Shown here: positions 30,010 to 41,318 of the stretch, piece after piece
Numbering within the stretch: position 1 is the first letter of the stretch
How the letters are laid out: each line of letters opens with the position of its first letter
DNA from: Athripsodes cinereus
Lineage: Eukaryota; Arthropoda; Insecta; Trichoptera; Leptoceridae
Assembly: GCA_947579605.1 (NCBI GenBank)
Contig: OX388306.1
Coordinates: forward strand, 558,001-622,000
Length of the DNA: 64,000 nt
Reading direction: 5' to 3'
Notes under the pieces: model-generated
Databases searched by the model: none
What the model saw: the letters and a program-made list of their open reading frames with translations, nothing else
What the model was told of the DNA's origin: nothing
Made by a program: the position numbers and the translations under genes

Positions 30010-31618
30010 AAATATTTGAGTCCGTTCGTATGTATGTATGTACGTATGTCCTTAATGGACTCTGAAATTAGGAAAGACCGAAGTAAAATAATACACTCTA
30101 TACGAGGTCTTATCTTCTGGGCAGGTTTAAGGCTAAAAACATTTTAATTATCTTATATATTGATAAAGATATTACAATTTCAATGAGACCATGTCACAAA
30201 ATTAGCAACAAAATGTATGAAAAATATATGCAAGGTTTAGTAAATAGCAATATTCACAGTCAAACATTTTTCATTGTATTGAATTAATTTCAAAATGGAT
30301 GTAACAATAAATACAACAATTCTGAAACTAAATATTAAAGGTTTATTTTCGTAGTGAAATATCGTGTTTGCTAATGATAAAAACTCTTGAATTAAGTGAG
30401 TAAAAATCGCATATTTTTGACATATTGGACTATTTTCATAATGGAAGACATTATGAAATCATAGAAAACTATGCTGTAGAAAAAAAAAGATTTACCTATA
30501 AAATCCATAAACAATGTTAAATGATTTTTCAATGAGTGGGAACCTATTTATTTTCGCCTAATATTTTTTACATGCATGAAAGTAAAATATTCTTTAATAT
30601 TAAAAAATACATATAGATACATCCACTCTTTAAGGTTTTTTGGGGAATACAGAGTCTTGACTTTTTTTATTTCATAGCAAATCGCTCAAATACGCATGCA
30701 TTACTGCAAACCAAAAATACCAATTAGAATGTGGGCAATTATATAACATTTATGTGCTTACAATTTTTTTCACAAAATGGGATATTTTTTAAAGAAATTT
30801 GGGATGACAAATCTTCAAGTTTTTACATTAAGATGACGTTTTTAGTATTTTTTTCACATAGGTACCTGTCTATTTTACTAAATAAAATATAGGCATATTT
30901 TTCATTTGGAAGAGGTTTTTATCACTTTTTCCATGTACCTACCAATATGTGGGGTGTCTTAACTTCAAGCTTTTTCATCGGGAGAGATTTTTAATACTTT
31001 TTCCATGTAGGTACCTACCTACTTATTACCTTTTTTTTTACATAAATGTGGGCATGTAAGGTGTCAAATTTCAAGATTTTTCATTGGGAAGAGGTTTTTA
31101 ACACTTTTTTCGATGTAAGTACCTACCCATTTTTTTACTTAAATATGAGCAAGTGGGGTGTCAAACTTCAAGGTTTTTCATTGGGAAAAGGTTTTTAGCA
31201 CTTTTTTCGATGTAGTTACCTACCTATTTTTTATTACCTAAACATGGGCATGTGGGGTATCAATCTTCAAGATTTTTCATTGGGAAAAGGTTTCTAGCAC
31301 TTTTTTCGATGTAGGTACCTACCTATTTTTTATTACCTAAACATGGGCATGTGGGGTATCAATCTTCGAGATTTTTCATTGGGAAAAGGTTTTTAGCACT
31401 TTTTTTGATGTAGGTACCTACCTATTTTTTGTAACTTAATTTGGGGAATGTAGGGAGTCAAAAATAAAGTTTTCTCATTGGGAAGAGCTTTTTACTTCTT
31501 TTATCCACGTAAGTGCTTACTCCATTTTTTTTCAATAAGATTTTGTCGTTTTAACTCATACATTTGCACGGTTTTCTGTTTAATTAAACCCGAGCGATGC
31601 CGGGTTACATAAACTAGT
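30010..31618 (+). mobile_element. Probable non-autonomous Helitron
   Basis: The 3' end is typical. A short hairpin (AACCCG...CGGGTT, 31587-31606) sits 7 bases before CTAGT (31614-31618). Near the likely 5' end is 'gtatgtatgtacgtatgtcc' with 'atggactctgaaattagg', a pattern common near Helitron left ends. The exact left boundary is uncertain. No Rep/helicase frame. The interior contains the tandem array 30840-31540. Confidence 0.6.
30840..31540 (+). repeat. Minisatellite array, period about 105 bp, 6-7 units
   Basis: Units run 'tttttcattgggaaaagg', 'ttttagcacttttttcga', 'tgtaggtacctacctatttt' and 'catgggcatgtggggtatc'. The last complete units are nearly identical and the first are more divergent. 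A lone antisense copy lies at 19466-19600. Confidence 0.9.
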
Positions 31619-32814
31619 AATAAATAATGCATAGTACACATTAAATTTATATAAAACCCCCCGCATTATCATAGAATAAAAATAGTAGGTACATTCAAAA
31701 TGAATTCAAGTTAGTAATAAACTACCCAGATTAGTACAGTGACGATTATTTGCTGACTCGGGTGTAAATAACCATGAGATTTTACTTATTAACTTAGATT
31801 TACCTCAGCATTGATTCAATTGCACAGTGATTACAGAGGTATTAAAAATATCTTTTCATGTGAATGTGGTTGGATACTGAGAGCTTTTCAGAGGGACACT
31901 GTCACATCTCACCTACGTTATTGCTTCGCCCGTATATGGCAAAAGGTTTGCCATAATCCATAGCAATTAGTTAAAAAAACAAGTAACAAATAATACACAG
32001 CATAAATATTTTACAAATTACAAATAGTGTATGCTATCGTTTGTATATTAAACTGTGAAAGTACTGCTGAATTGTCATAGAGTGAAGTTTGATAAATTGT
32101 TATAGAATTTGTAATTATTTGAAATTTCCATTCTGCATTAGTCATTAATGATATTGCAGTTATTTTGCTGTCTTTATTGCTATCTTTTGTTCATATTAAT
32201 ATTTGTATGCTGTAAACACACTGAATTGGAGGGTTGGCCTGGCCAAGTCTTATTTTATTTTTTTGTGTCTATTTTGTCAACTTTCTGTTTGTGTCTCTGA
32301 TTGATAAATAAATAAATATTTTATAATTCATTTGACATCATATGCCCATCACGACAACTTGCTATAATTATATTCCTTAATAAATAAGTATAGTTTCGAT
32401 ATAATATTATAGATATGTACTATACTAGGTACCCTGTTCGTAGCTGTATTTTTATCCTCGCTTGACCTTTAGTGATAAAGGTCGCCCATTCACTAGTACC
32501 AGTACATAGCTCACTTGATTTGATTTACCCAATCACTGTGTGTACCTATGTATGTATGGTGGTAGTACAGTGCCTACTTAATACTGGTTGTATGTACAAT
32601 GATGAGCCAGTCCTGCCCACAGGACATAGTGTAGGAACAGTGCGGTAGTAATAATTAATGTCCAGTTTTACACTCGATTAATTGCGTAGGGGTATGAATT
32701 ATTCAAAATAATTTGAAGAACGGTACAACATTAATAATAATAATAGCCCATTGTACCTATTATAACACCACCTAACGTGTCCTGGTTGGGTCACGTTTTG
32801 AAAATGTTGGCTAT
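31619..32814. other. AT-rich intergenic DNA
   Basis: No gene, no strong repeat. Scattered 'ataatatta' and (ATA)n runs only. Confidence 0.4.
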
Positions 32815-33030
32815 TAACAGGGTACACTTCCAAATTCGCAGAGAGGAGCTTCAGCGTCGCGGTGCCAACTGCCTGGGAACCGATTACCGGCGGATCTAAG
32901 ACAGAACCAGCCTGCTGCCAGATTCAGGAGCAAGTTGAAAAGATTACTGTTCAGGAGAAGTCACGGCGCCCTTGATATGGCCACGGATCATAGAACGTCG
33001 ACATAAACAAATCGTCCGTGTTATTATTAT
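32815..33030 (+). mobile_element. CR1/L2-like LINE 3' fragment
   Basis: Contains 'tccaaattcgcagagaggagctt', 'ccaactgcctgggaaccgatt' and 'attcaggagcaagttgaaaaga'. These encode SKFAER-type and FRSKLK-type tails. It ends 'gtccgtgttattattattt', with close relatives at 17960, 35422 and 37300. Confidence 0.75.
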
Positions 33031-33033
33031 TTA

Positions 33034-33248
33034 ATGCCCTGTATGAGACGGGTATTCGTAAAATATCACGTTCAAAATATCTTTGATATTTGAGAATCAG
33101 CGATGAGGTATGCAACCCACCCTACTCGTAATTGTCTTAACTATTACAAGCACGGAGAGGAAACTTGCATGTTGTTTGTTACGTACAGTTGGTTCGCTGG
33201 CTACCTCACTTGTGGGAGATGCCGTGATGTTATGAATGAATAAATAGA
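33034..33248 (+). repeat. SINE-like element S1
   Basis: Immediately after a LINE fragment. It has 'gccctgtatgagacgggtattcg', 'tcagcgatgaggtatgcaaccca', 'cacggagaggaaacttgcatg', and ends 'gggagatgccgtgatgttatg'. The centre is the block shared with the RTE ORF start. Confidence 0.7.
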
Positions 33249-33437
33249 GAGTCTACGTCACCTGAGATATCCCAGTGTGAAGTGTGTGTGTGTCTTTCTC
33301 CAATCACCGTTTCTCATCTCAAGACAGAAAGGTTAGGACATATTAGCGAGTGACCTATGAACAATATCAATTGACGCAAAAAGGCTGACGATAATAATGA
33401 AAAAATGTAAGGGCATTATTATTTCAATACCTAATTA

Positions 33438-33722
33438 TAGGGTCGCCATCTGTCCCGATATTTCGGAACCGTCACCTTTATTGACATTCTTGTCCCGACA
33501 TCCCGACAAGACCCAACTTTGTTTTATAAATACTTGCTGAAAAGGGCGAAATCTTCTGAAAAATATGGGGTACCAACTATAATTCTTCCTGAACAAGTTT
33601 CACAAAATTGTGTTCTAAATAAAAAGTGACTTAATCAAATTATTTTTTTACTTCATTTCTACACCCCCCCCCCATCTCAGTTGATTGTCCCGACGAGGTC
33701 CCAACTAGATATGGGAACACTA
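33438..33722. mobile_element. Short hAT-type MITE
   Basis: Left end TAGGGTCGCCATCTGTCCCG; right end, reversed, TAGTGTTCCCATATC with 'gtcgggaca' inside. It is flanked by near-identical 8-mers cctaatta (33430-33437) and cctattta (33723-33730). Both sides contain 'gtcccga' words pointing inward. Old copy. Confidence 0.55.
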
Positions 33723-34016
33723 CCTATTTATTACATAAGACATACGTAAGTAAATAATTATGTATACAGACAAAAAGATGAATAATAATAACATGAATAA
33801 AGATGAGCACAATATAATGTAATTACTAACTGACTACTGTAACGAATACACTATATATAATAATATGTATGTATGTATCTAATTACACGAGTGAGATACA
33901 ATATTAGATCATTTCAAACGTAAAGATTATAAAGTCAAATACTTCAATATATTTATATACAAGAGAGAGAGACAGTGGAGTCTCGTTTAATCGGAACATC
34001 ACATCACATCACACGA

Positions 34017-34130
34017 AGCCGTGGAGCACTCGGCAAAAAACCGTGGACCACCTAGCAAAGAATAATGGCTTCCCACTCTTCTCCATAAGTTTTCGAGTGT
34101 CCTGTAAAAGGCAGGTGTTCATTTGTATTT
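34017..34130 (+). repeat. SINE-like element S1, 5' part
   Basis: 'gccgtggagcactcggcaaa' to 'tttcgagtgtcctgtaaaagg' and 'caggtgttcatttg'. The 5' half only, with the start partly duplicated ('ccgtggaccacctagcaaag'). Confidence 0.75.
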
Positions 34131-34785
34131 CCTTATGCTACACATTATGGTATGAGAGTTTGTTTGGGAGATGTCTGTATGAGATCGAATGAATGTATCT
34201 ATAGATGTCGTGTGCACGGTTTGGATGTTTGATTATTTGTGCGAATTTAGCTGATTCAATTGATAATATGTATCAAACATCTGCTGTGCACCTCAAATAA
34301 ATAAATTATACTGAATTACAGAAACTGAGTAATGAATAATTGAGATAAACATAATATGCATGTATGTAGGTAGCTATCTACTGCCTGAGATCAGACAAAA
34401 GTCTAGTGAGGCGGTAAATTCCATTTCTGATAATTGTTTTTAGAACACACGTAACTAGGTAAGGAAAAGAATCATGTTCGTTTATATTGATTATTGTAGT
34501 AGCGAGTTTGATATAGTTGGAAAAATAAAAAAATAATAATTAAATACAAGCAAAATGTCACTGTTCCATACAATTATACTAGACAAGATAAGAGAGAGTG
34601 CACAGTGCTGAATGTACAGATATAAATATATCATATATTTGTATTTTGATAATGAAGAGATTATCCACACAGCATTACATGTGTTACAACTGAATTATAC
34701 AAATAAAATATTAAATACGTCATAATTAAATTGAAGACGATACATAATGTAATATGTAGGTGCTTAATATACCTACCTATATTTA
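34131..34785. other. AT-rich intergenic DNA
   Basis: Nothing recognised. The antisense frame spanning 34661-35068 runs through the LINE tail below and is not a gene. Confidence 0.4.
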
Positions 34786-34940
34786 TATACATAATAATAA
34801 TAATAATAATAATAAACTTTATTGTACAAAATATATGGATACAAATGATAAAGTTACATGGTATAAACGAATAATTTTGCACAATGGGCGAGTTTATCGC
34901 AGGGACGCGATATCTTCCAACTAACCCAATAAAATAATAA
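34786..34940 (-). mobile_element. 3' end of CR1/L2-like LINE (same family as 8671)
   Basis: The antisense copy matches the 3' UTR of the LINE nested in the Gypsy element: (ATT)n tail, aataaactttattgtaca, 'caatgggcgagtttatcgca', 'gcgatatcttccaactaaccc'. Only the last about 150 bases were inserted. Confidence 0.8.
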
Positions 34941-35110
34941 ACAAATGGAAAAAGAAATATATATGTAAAAATAAAATACATATGTATAATATTTAATTTA
35001 AGCAATGGATCTGATACCCAACGCTGATAAGATATCATCGTATACAACACGTTAAATAACTTAATCAAATCAATTTATTAATTTTTCGGTATAAAAGTTG
35101 TGAAACAACA

Positions 35111-35380
35111 TTTTTAGTGATCTTGAAATATAAAAATTAGCACTGTTTTTCGTTTCAGTAACGTAAATACAACGTACCTATACCTACCACAAACACGCCT
35201 AGCGCTTTCGCCAACGACAGACAAAATATTTAATTCGTATTCCCTCCCTGTTACGTCTACGATACCTAGCACTTTTAGGTTCTGGGAATACGTTAGTTGA
35301 TCCAGGGGTTCTGGAGTGGGCGTGAGTTTGAGGGATCGGGTAACACTAATACGCCTGTAACAAGGTGCAGCATTAACCAT
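35111..35380 (-). pseudogene. Unrecognised coding-like fragment, possibly LINE RT
   Basis: 88 open codons with normal amino-acid mix (LKLTPTPEPLDQLTYSQNLK, then VLGIV, GREYELNILSVVGESARR). The 'NLKVLGI.D' followed by a basic helix recalls the LINE segment after YADD, where 'VKNLGLFFD' is found in the 8661 ORF. It could instead be a host exon, since a splice acceptor-like 'ttgttacag' (35347-35355, antisense) sits before codon 9. I am not sure of either. Confidence 0.3.
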
Positions 35381-35421
35381 TTTCTTATTATTGCCATAGT
35401 TAGATTATATTCCTGAGCTCT

Positions 35422-35770
35422 GTGTTCCCAAAAACACCCTTAAGTATACCCCTACGCTCAGCACAGACATCCACCAATATGCTGGACGAGATCAGAGCAA
35501 ACAAGTCCTGCTTCTATGACAGGTCTTTTGACTTCGCAGGACTCGTCAAATGGAACCGACTCCCCGAGGACTTTCGTAAAAACCAACCAATAACAACGTT
35601 CAGGAGCAAGTTGAAGACATCGCTCTTCCATCATAGTTTCCCGCGCCCTTGAGATGGATGCTCCATTAAACGGCGCCAAACAAATCATCCATCATACATA
35701 TAACAATACCGTATTTATATTGTGCCTGTTGATGTATGATTTTAAATAAATAAATATACTTAGCATTGAG
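35422..35770 (+). mobile_element. CR1/L2-like LINE 3' end
   Basis: 76 open codons end in FDFAGLVKWNRLPEDF and FRSKLKTSLFHHSF, the C-terminal signature of this LINE family. They are followed by 'ttgtgcctgttgatgtatg' and 'ttaaataaataaatatac' as the 3' tail. Better preserved than the other fragments. Confidence 0.8.
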
Positions 35771-35929
35771 TCGAAACTAATCTATCGAGAATACCAACTT
35801 ATAGTACATTTATATCATAATATGGTCATGATATGAATTTAATTCGATACCCTCTCATCAGATATGTGAATAGATAAATAATCTATCTAGAAGACATGCA
35901 TGTCCCAGTCTGATCATTCTCCGCAAGAG

Positions 35930-36100
35930 TTCCGCGCTGATAAGCATTAATGTGCACTGTGCAGTCATCTCCCGCGGCGGCACGGTCCACCCGCTTCGGA
36001 TTACAGATAGCAGGCCTGGTGGTGTCTGCAATTTCCTGGTACCGACTACTCAGTCAGCGCATCTACCTATACCGCATTCAACATGGGATGCAATATTTTT
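35930..36100. other. GC-richer island, unexplained
   Basis: 'cccgcggcggcacggtcca' and neighbours stand out from AT-rich flanks. Both strands have short open frames, but none with a motif I know. Could be a host exon, a promoter or a repeat. Confidence 0.25.
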
Positions 36101-36277
36101 CCAAAGCGCAAACACAATTTTTCCATTTTCATTAAAACATCTATGTACCTGTTTATCAATAACCATCGCGGTTTGTTCCAAAAATGAAGTAGCCAGTGAA
36201 TAATCTGTATATAATGAATATACAAACCGTTTAAATAAATTTATACGTATTGGTAATTTTGCAATTGCACTCTAGTG

Positions 36278-36507
36278 CAGTGTTCTGCAAACTTTCTAAG
36301 TTCAAGGTACACCAATCGAATCAAGAAATTTTAAGGGTACACCAAATCATTAAACAATTCTTACTTAACAAAGCGCCTCGCTTTTATAGCTCTCAGCTAT
36401 TTTTAGATATGATATCTTCACAAAACCTTGATTTTTTTCCGTGGCACACCAACTGATGATCACGGCACACCAACTGATGATCACGGCACACGCTTTGCGG
36501 AACACTG
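36278..36507. mobile_element. hAT MITE with perfect 8-bp target duplication
   Basis: 230 bp with ends CAGTGTTCTGCAAACTTTCT and, reversed, CAGTGTTCCGCAAAGCG, flanked by ctctagtg (36270-36277 and 36508-36515). The inside has 'ggtacaccaatcga' and two tandem copies of 'ccaactgatgatcacggcacac'-like units. CAGTG ends with 8-bp duplication fit hAT. Confidence 0.9.
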
Positions 36508-36608
36508 CTCTAGTGCATTCCAAAAACATTTGCGTGAAGTCGAAATGATGATAAAATTTTCAAATTCTGCTGTGTCTTTGAAATCAAATGCAAATGAATA
36601 AATCAAAT

Positions 36609-36845
36609 TTTAGAGCACCCGGCAAACAATTATTGGTATTCTACTATTTCGCGTAAATTTTCGAGTGTTCTATGAAAGGCTGGTGTTCGAAAAACTTAAG
36701 ACATTTTACACCATAAATTCAGCTTTGAGATTTGTCACCTATCCTGAATGTATTATTTTTTTGTTGAAACGGAGAAGATGCCTTGCATGTTAAGTACATA
36801 CAGCTACTCTGGTGGCTACCCCACTTGCGAGGTATGCCGCGATAA
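36609..36845 (+). repeat. SINE-like element S1, near full length
   Basis: 'agagcacccggcaaacaatt', 'tttcgagtgttctatgaaagg', 'tttgagatttgtcacctatcc', 'ctggtggctaccccacttgcg', ending 'aggtatgccgcgataat'. All segments of the family are in order. Confidence 0.75.
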
Positions 36846-37120
36846 TTTTACAAAATGCGTTGAAAGTTTAATGTCATCCAAAAAACATCAGCGATCATCA
36901 TATTCCCCAGCGGATCTGTGAGAGCAGAGGAGAGAGGCAGTGACCTGATAATGATGAATCAATCAAGAAGGATTTGGGGGGAGGAAGTGATTCATTGATG
37001 ATTTTATTGATACATATACAACTACCTAACTATATACACTAACTAAGCAGATACTTATCCCATTCTCATATTATGATCAACATAGCAGCAGTTACACTAT
37101 ATATACATCTACTTCTATAC

Positions 37121-37290
37121 ATATCCCGCAGTAGACCAGCTGCATGTTATAAACATGCAAGATATCCTCTCCGTGCCAACAAAACATTATTCAGGATGGA
37201 TGGCACACTTCATAGCTGAATTTAAGATTTAAAATGTCTGTATTTTTTCCAACACCTGCCATTTACAGGACATTCGAAAATTCACGGGAA
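37121..37290 (-). repeat. SINE-like element S1, interrupted by a LINE fragment
   Basis: Antisense copy. The landmarks 'gtagaccagctgcatg', 'ctctccgtgccaacaaaac', 'caggatggatggcacactt' and 'cctgccatttacaggacattc' are in reverse order. Confidence 0.75.
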
Positions 37291-37299
37291 AGATTAGGA

Positions 37300-37525
37300 A
37301 TTATATTGAACAGGGTATACACTTCCAAATTCGCAGAGATCAACTTCAGCGTTGCGGGGCCAACTGCCTGGAACCGATTACCAGCGGATTCAAGACAAAA
37401 CCTAACTACTGCCACATTCAGGAGCAAGCTGAAAACATTGCTTTTCAGGAGAAGCCATGGCTGCCCTTGATATGGTCACGGAGCATTAAACGGCGCCAAA
37501 TACAAATTGTCCATATTATTATTAT
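37300..37525 (+). mobile_element. CR1/L2-like LINE 3' fragment
   Basis: 78 open codons reach FSVAGPTAWNRLPADSRQN and FRSKLKTLLFRRSHG, the C-terminal signature. 'cattaaacggcgccaaatac' and 'gtccatattattattattc' form the 3' tail. Confidence 0.8.
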
Positions 37526-37640
37526 TCAGTTATATTTTTTGTTGTTGACATAAATAGAGAACTGTTTGCATGTTTAATGCATGCATTGGTCTGCTGGTTA
37601 CCCCATTTGTGAGTTGTGCCGTGATGGTATAGTATAGTAC
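37526..37640 (+). repeat. SINE-like element S1, 3' part
   Basis: 'ttgcatgtttaatgcatgca', 'ctgctggttaccccatttgtg', then 'gtgccgtgatggtatagtatag'. The end repeats tatag, as the RTE LINE does. Confidence 0.75.
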
Positions 37641-37694
37641 ATCAAAACAAGAATATATATAAAATTGTAATAAAGTTGTAGGTAAAATCCATAC

Positions 37695-37965
37695 ATTTAT
37701 ACCATCATGGTATTTCCCACAAGTGATGATCCCAGTGGAACAACATATGTAATAAACATGCAAGGCGTCCTCTCTGTACCAATAAAAGATAAAACATTTG
37801 GGATGCGAGGCATACCTCATCACTGAATCACAAAAGAAAAATTTCATAATATGTGATACATGTGTTAAACATGCAAGGCATCCCCTCTGTACCAATAAAA
37901 GATAAGACATTCGAAATGGGAGGCACACCTCATCACTGAATAGCTGAAGAAAAATGTCATAATAT
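37695..37965 (-). repeat. SINE-like element S1 with internal tandem duplication
   Basis: Antisense S1 3' part. The segment 'gcaaggc.tcc.ctctgtaccaataaaagata' to 'cctcatcactgaat' is present twice (about 37745-37855 and 37856-37975). Confidence 0.8.
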
Positions 37966-38446
37966 GTGATTCATGTCCTTCAAATACCTGGGAAACCTAT
38001 TCTTCATCACAGACTCCATAGAAAAAAATTCAATATAAAAATGTAAACACTCACAACCATAAAACTATATGTACAATGTATCTACATATAGCTGTTGTAA
38101 GTGAGTATTATCTACTATTAAAGAGGTGGTGGATTGTTTATGAGGGGTTGACGATGGGTTTTTACTTTGCATGTATTTTTATAAAAGTTCATTGGCTACC
38201 CCACTTGTGTGAATGTCATTAGGATAAAGTTATTTTTGAAATGAACTTTGTTCAGGGTGGAGAAGGAAAACAATATGAATTATATGATAAGACAACTACT
38301 CAAATTAACATATTTTTCATTCTATTCTCATTAATTCAACATGTCCAAGTAAAATCATTTACAATAATCTAATTGTTTTTAGTTCAATGCATTTCAAGAA
38401 TTGTACAACACTGAAGTTAAAATAATTAAATTTTGTAAGTCATAAG

Positions 38447-39329
38447 TAGGGACCTGAATTTTTCGCATTTGCGATAAACCCGCCTTTATTCGCGACATTT
38501 GCATTTTTTTCGCGAATAACGCGAATTTCCACATTTAAGCAAAATAAAACCGAAATATGTTTAAAACAATAAAATAATCTATCGAATTCCGCAAAATAAT
38601 GACAAAATTAAAAACATCTATGTCTAAAAATTGGCTAAGTGGTTATTAACTACTGGGTAGCCATAAATTTATTAAAGAATTTCTAAGGTGGCGTGTAAAT
38701 TAAAAGAGGTAATTGAAATTCAATTGGCGGGTGAAATCAAGTGAAATTGACTTATCCAAGACATTGAATATTGTGAAGCTTCAAGAAAAAGAATTTGCTG
38801 AGGGAGTTAGCAGAGCAATATGGATGTTTTGTGCTACTGTCGATTCAGATAGATTCTTGTGCTCTAATAACACAGTGTTGTCTGACCGCAGGACTAATTT
38901 AAAAGAAAAAAAATTAGCTACGATCTCAATTTTTTATTTTGAACCGCAACAAAAGTATTTGTGTATGACATTATTGTGTTTTAAATTTAACCTAAGAACC
39001 GAGATTTAAAAATGACAAAATTCTATTTGTATACCATGGTGGGAAAATTTTAATGATCATCAAATTTATGATAATTCTAATTTCATCCTTCAAATATTTT
39101 TTTGTTATTCTATAATACCCCTGGAATCCTATTCATAATATTTAAAGTGTTTTTTTTAACAACTAGATTTATTTTAATAAAACGGTACCGAAATCTGTAA
39201 AAGAATAACACCAATATTTGGAAAATAACACCGATTTTCCATCAAAATAACACCGAAAAATAACACCACTTTTACAGAATAATAACACCGCTTTTCCATA
39301 AAAATAACACCGAAAAATTCAGGTCCCTA
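38447..39329. mobile_element. hAT-type element, non-autonomous, perfect TSD and TIRs
   Basis: 883 bp. The terminal repeats TAGGGACCTGAATTTTTCG / CGAAAAATTCAGGTCCCTA are perfect over 19 bases and flanked by gtcataag (38439-38446 and 39330-39337). The left end carries gcga-rich words. The right 100 bases carry several 'aaaataacaccg' repeats, likely subterminal binding sites. A 98-codon open frame at 38713-39009 shows no motif I can name, possibly a transposase scrap. Confidence 0.92.
38713..39009 (+). pseudogene. Unrecognised ORF inside hAT element
   Basis: 98 codons, Leu/Lys-rich, with the segment GVSRAIWMFCATVDSDRF. It lies wholly within the element's ends. No DDE residues or BED finger visible. 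Probably debris of a transposase or captured DNA. Confidence 0.3.
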
Positions 39330-39932
39330 GTCATAAGTATGTAACTTGTTTGTTATTTGAATTAGAATCTATTTAATCAATACACCCAGAAATCTTATTC
39401 CATATGTAATATATACGACTTCTAGACACTCATAAAGATTGATAAAATAAATAATTTATAGATAAAAGATAAGTCGTGTGTGAGAAACTTTAATAAATTA
39501 CTAAGCTATACTAGGTATCCATGGAGAGGTTAGGATGTCAACTAATAAAATCAATTTATACAAAACATTTATAATTATTTACACAACACTACTTCAAATA
39601 TGGGTCTTAGAGTGCTTATTCTCGGATAAATGACGGTCAAAGATGATAAAATATGAAATATCTTATTAGATAATGTGAATGTGACACATAGCACTGCAAT
39701 TATTTTGTTGTGGGGTAAACGCCTTCTACAATATAAATACATGTCTTTTGTAGAACACCTTTGCTGAATTGCATAATATAAGTTAACGTTTTAAACTTTC
39801 TAGTATAAATTTCACGTATATAATATGCTTAAAAGATAGATTTGAACATGAAAAATAAAGGCGAACAATCAGTTGTCAAATATCGAGACAGTGACACGGG
39901 CGACACTTTTGTAAAATATATTGTTGCCTTAC

Positions 39933-40053
39933 CTGAAGCGATATATACGTCGGCTTTGTATTCCTGATCCGTTAATTGTAGGGCACAATAACAACACCAC
40001 AAATAAATAACACAACACCTCAATATTATCACAACACTGCACTTAGAAAACAC
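39933..40053 (-). other. Candidate signal-peptide exon (minus strand)
   Basis: ATG at 40053 opens a Met-Phe-Ser-Lys start, a hydrophobic Val/Ile/Leu/Cys core of about 20 residues, then LTDQEYKADVYIAS. A consensus splice donor CAG|GTAAGG follows at 39935-39930. This is what a first exon of a secreted or membrane protein looks like. No downstream exon on the minus strand was identified, and the frame could be chance. Confidence 0.3.
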
Positions 40054-40067
40054 CCAGGTATCGAAAA

Positions 40068-40127
40068 ATGGCGAGCCAACAGCACCGCCTTTCGCTCAAA
40101 AAAGCTCCTCGTCTACACAAACCTACG
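40068..40127 (+). other. Candidate first exon (MASQQH...), plus strand
   Basis: AAAATGGCG context, then 20 codons (MASQQHRLSLKKAPRLHKPT) ending at a GTAATG donor. It starts only 15 bases from the opposite-strand candidate at 40053, so at most one of the two is likely real. The frame stays open to 40451, but the following residues look intronic or AT-driven. Confidence 0.2.
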
Positions 40128-41287
40128 GTAATGAAGCATTTTTTTCTACGAATCATACTATTGACTTTCGTTAAAATTTGTACGCGAAGCTTGATTTTCA
40201 TTATTCAATTGGTAATGTGTATTATTATTGCTAACTTCAGAGTAGTTAATGGCAGTGTAATGATCAACCGTGGAATTCATGAAGCAACAGTAGTTGACAA
40301 AGCTGTTTTTAGCGACATCTCTTTATTGCAGTTAATAATATTATCATCGAGGGCAGAAATAAATTTTACCTTAGCAGGGGGGCGTGGCAATTTTCCGCGA
40401 AATTCAAAATATGTCAGCAGCGACCACATTCCAAGGACATCCAAAATGTAGTAGAACTCCTTGTAAGTTTACACAATACCAAATAGTAAGATCATATTCA
40501 TGTGAAAAGGTAACTTAATTAGCACAAAATCCCTCCGAACGAAACATGTCTTTCCCATCAAGAGGTGCTAAAAAGAAATCTTTCTTTCAAGTCTGCACAT
40601 AAAAGAAAATAATTATTACCCTAGCTTATTTTTTCCCTCACAGATGGAGAAGAGATTCAGCACTTCATCCCCTGAGAAGTTTTGACACAGAGTTTCTTGA
40701 ATACGCGACTAAAAATTGATAAGGTGGGTCCATCTCTTCGATTAGTCAATAGAAACTATTATGCCAAAGTACATGGGTAACTATAAACTTCATAGAATAA
40801 TTTTACAGCCCTTACCATAGTGCAGACAAGCATTATAATGCTACACCATCCTCAAGAGGCAGTAGATCCACACACAGACAATTATGAATACCTAATACAT
40901 ACATGCACAAGTAGTAACTTAGTTTTCATTTTTTGTAGGCATGCACACCTAGCAGGATTCTATAGTTATGCAAGTTGAAAGGAGCATCTCTTTCCACTTT
41001 GTGTATTTAGGTCCGATGTCATTTATTCCACACCATTTAACAGAGCATCCATCCACAGAATAATAAATATACTAAAGTATCCATCCATCTTTTTTCTGCT
41101 TATCAGGCCATTATCAATCTTAATTTATAATAAATAAATCTTTATTGGCCATAATTTTACACAAATACATATAATCTATAGTAAAAAGAAACACTGGTTT
41201 CAATTTACATAATAGCTTTGTTTTTATAAATGAAACTGATCATAGGTATGTAATAAAATGCATATAATTTATTATTAAGTATTTAGT

Positions 41288-41293
41288 TTTATT
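41288..41293 (-). terminator. RACK1 polyadenylation signal
   Basis: AATAAA on the minus strand, about 26 bases after the RACK1 stop codon. Short 3' UTRs of this kind are usual for ribosome-associated genes. Confidence 0.6.
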
Positions 41294-41318
41294 TTTAAAG
41301 TCAGGAATAACAACAAAC

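Larger units (their letters stand above)
39338..41287. other. Intergenic region 3' of RACK1
   Basis: Two competing short exon candidates at 39933-40127 are listed separately. About 41130-41260 contains 'taataaataaatctttattgg', similar to LINE 3' tails. The rest is AT-rich with no recognised feature. Confidence 0.4.

Noticed and set aside
30840..31540. CRISPR-like array
   Set aside because: The units are directly tandem without unique spacers, and the genome is eukaryotic.
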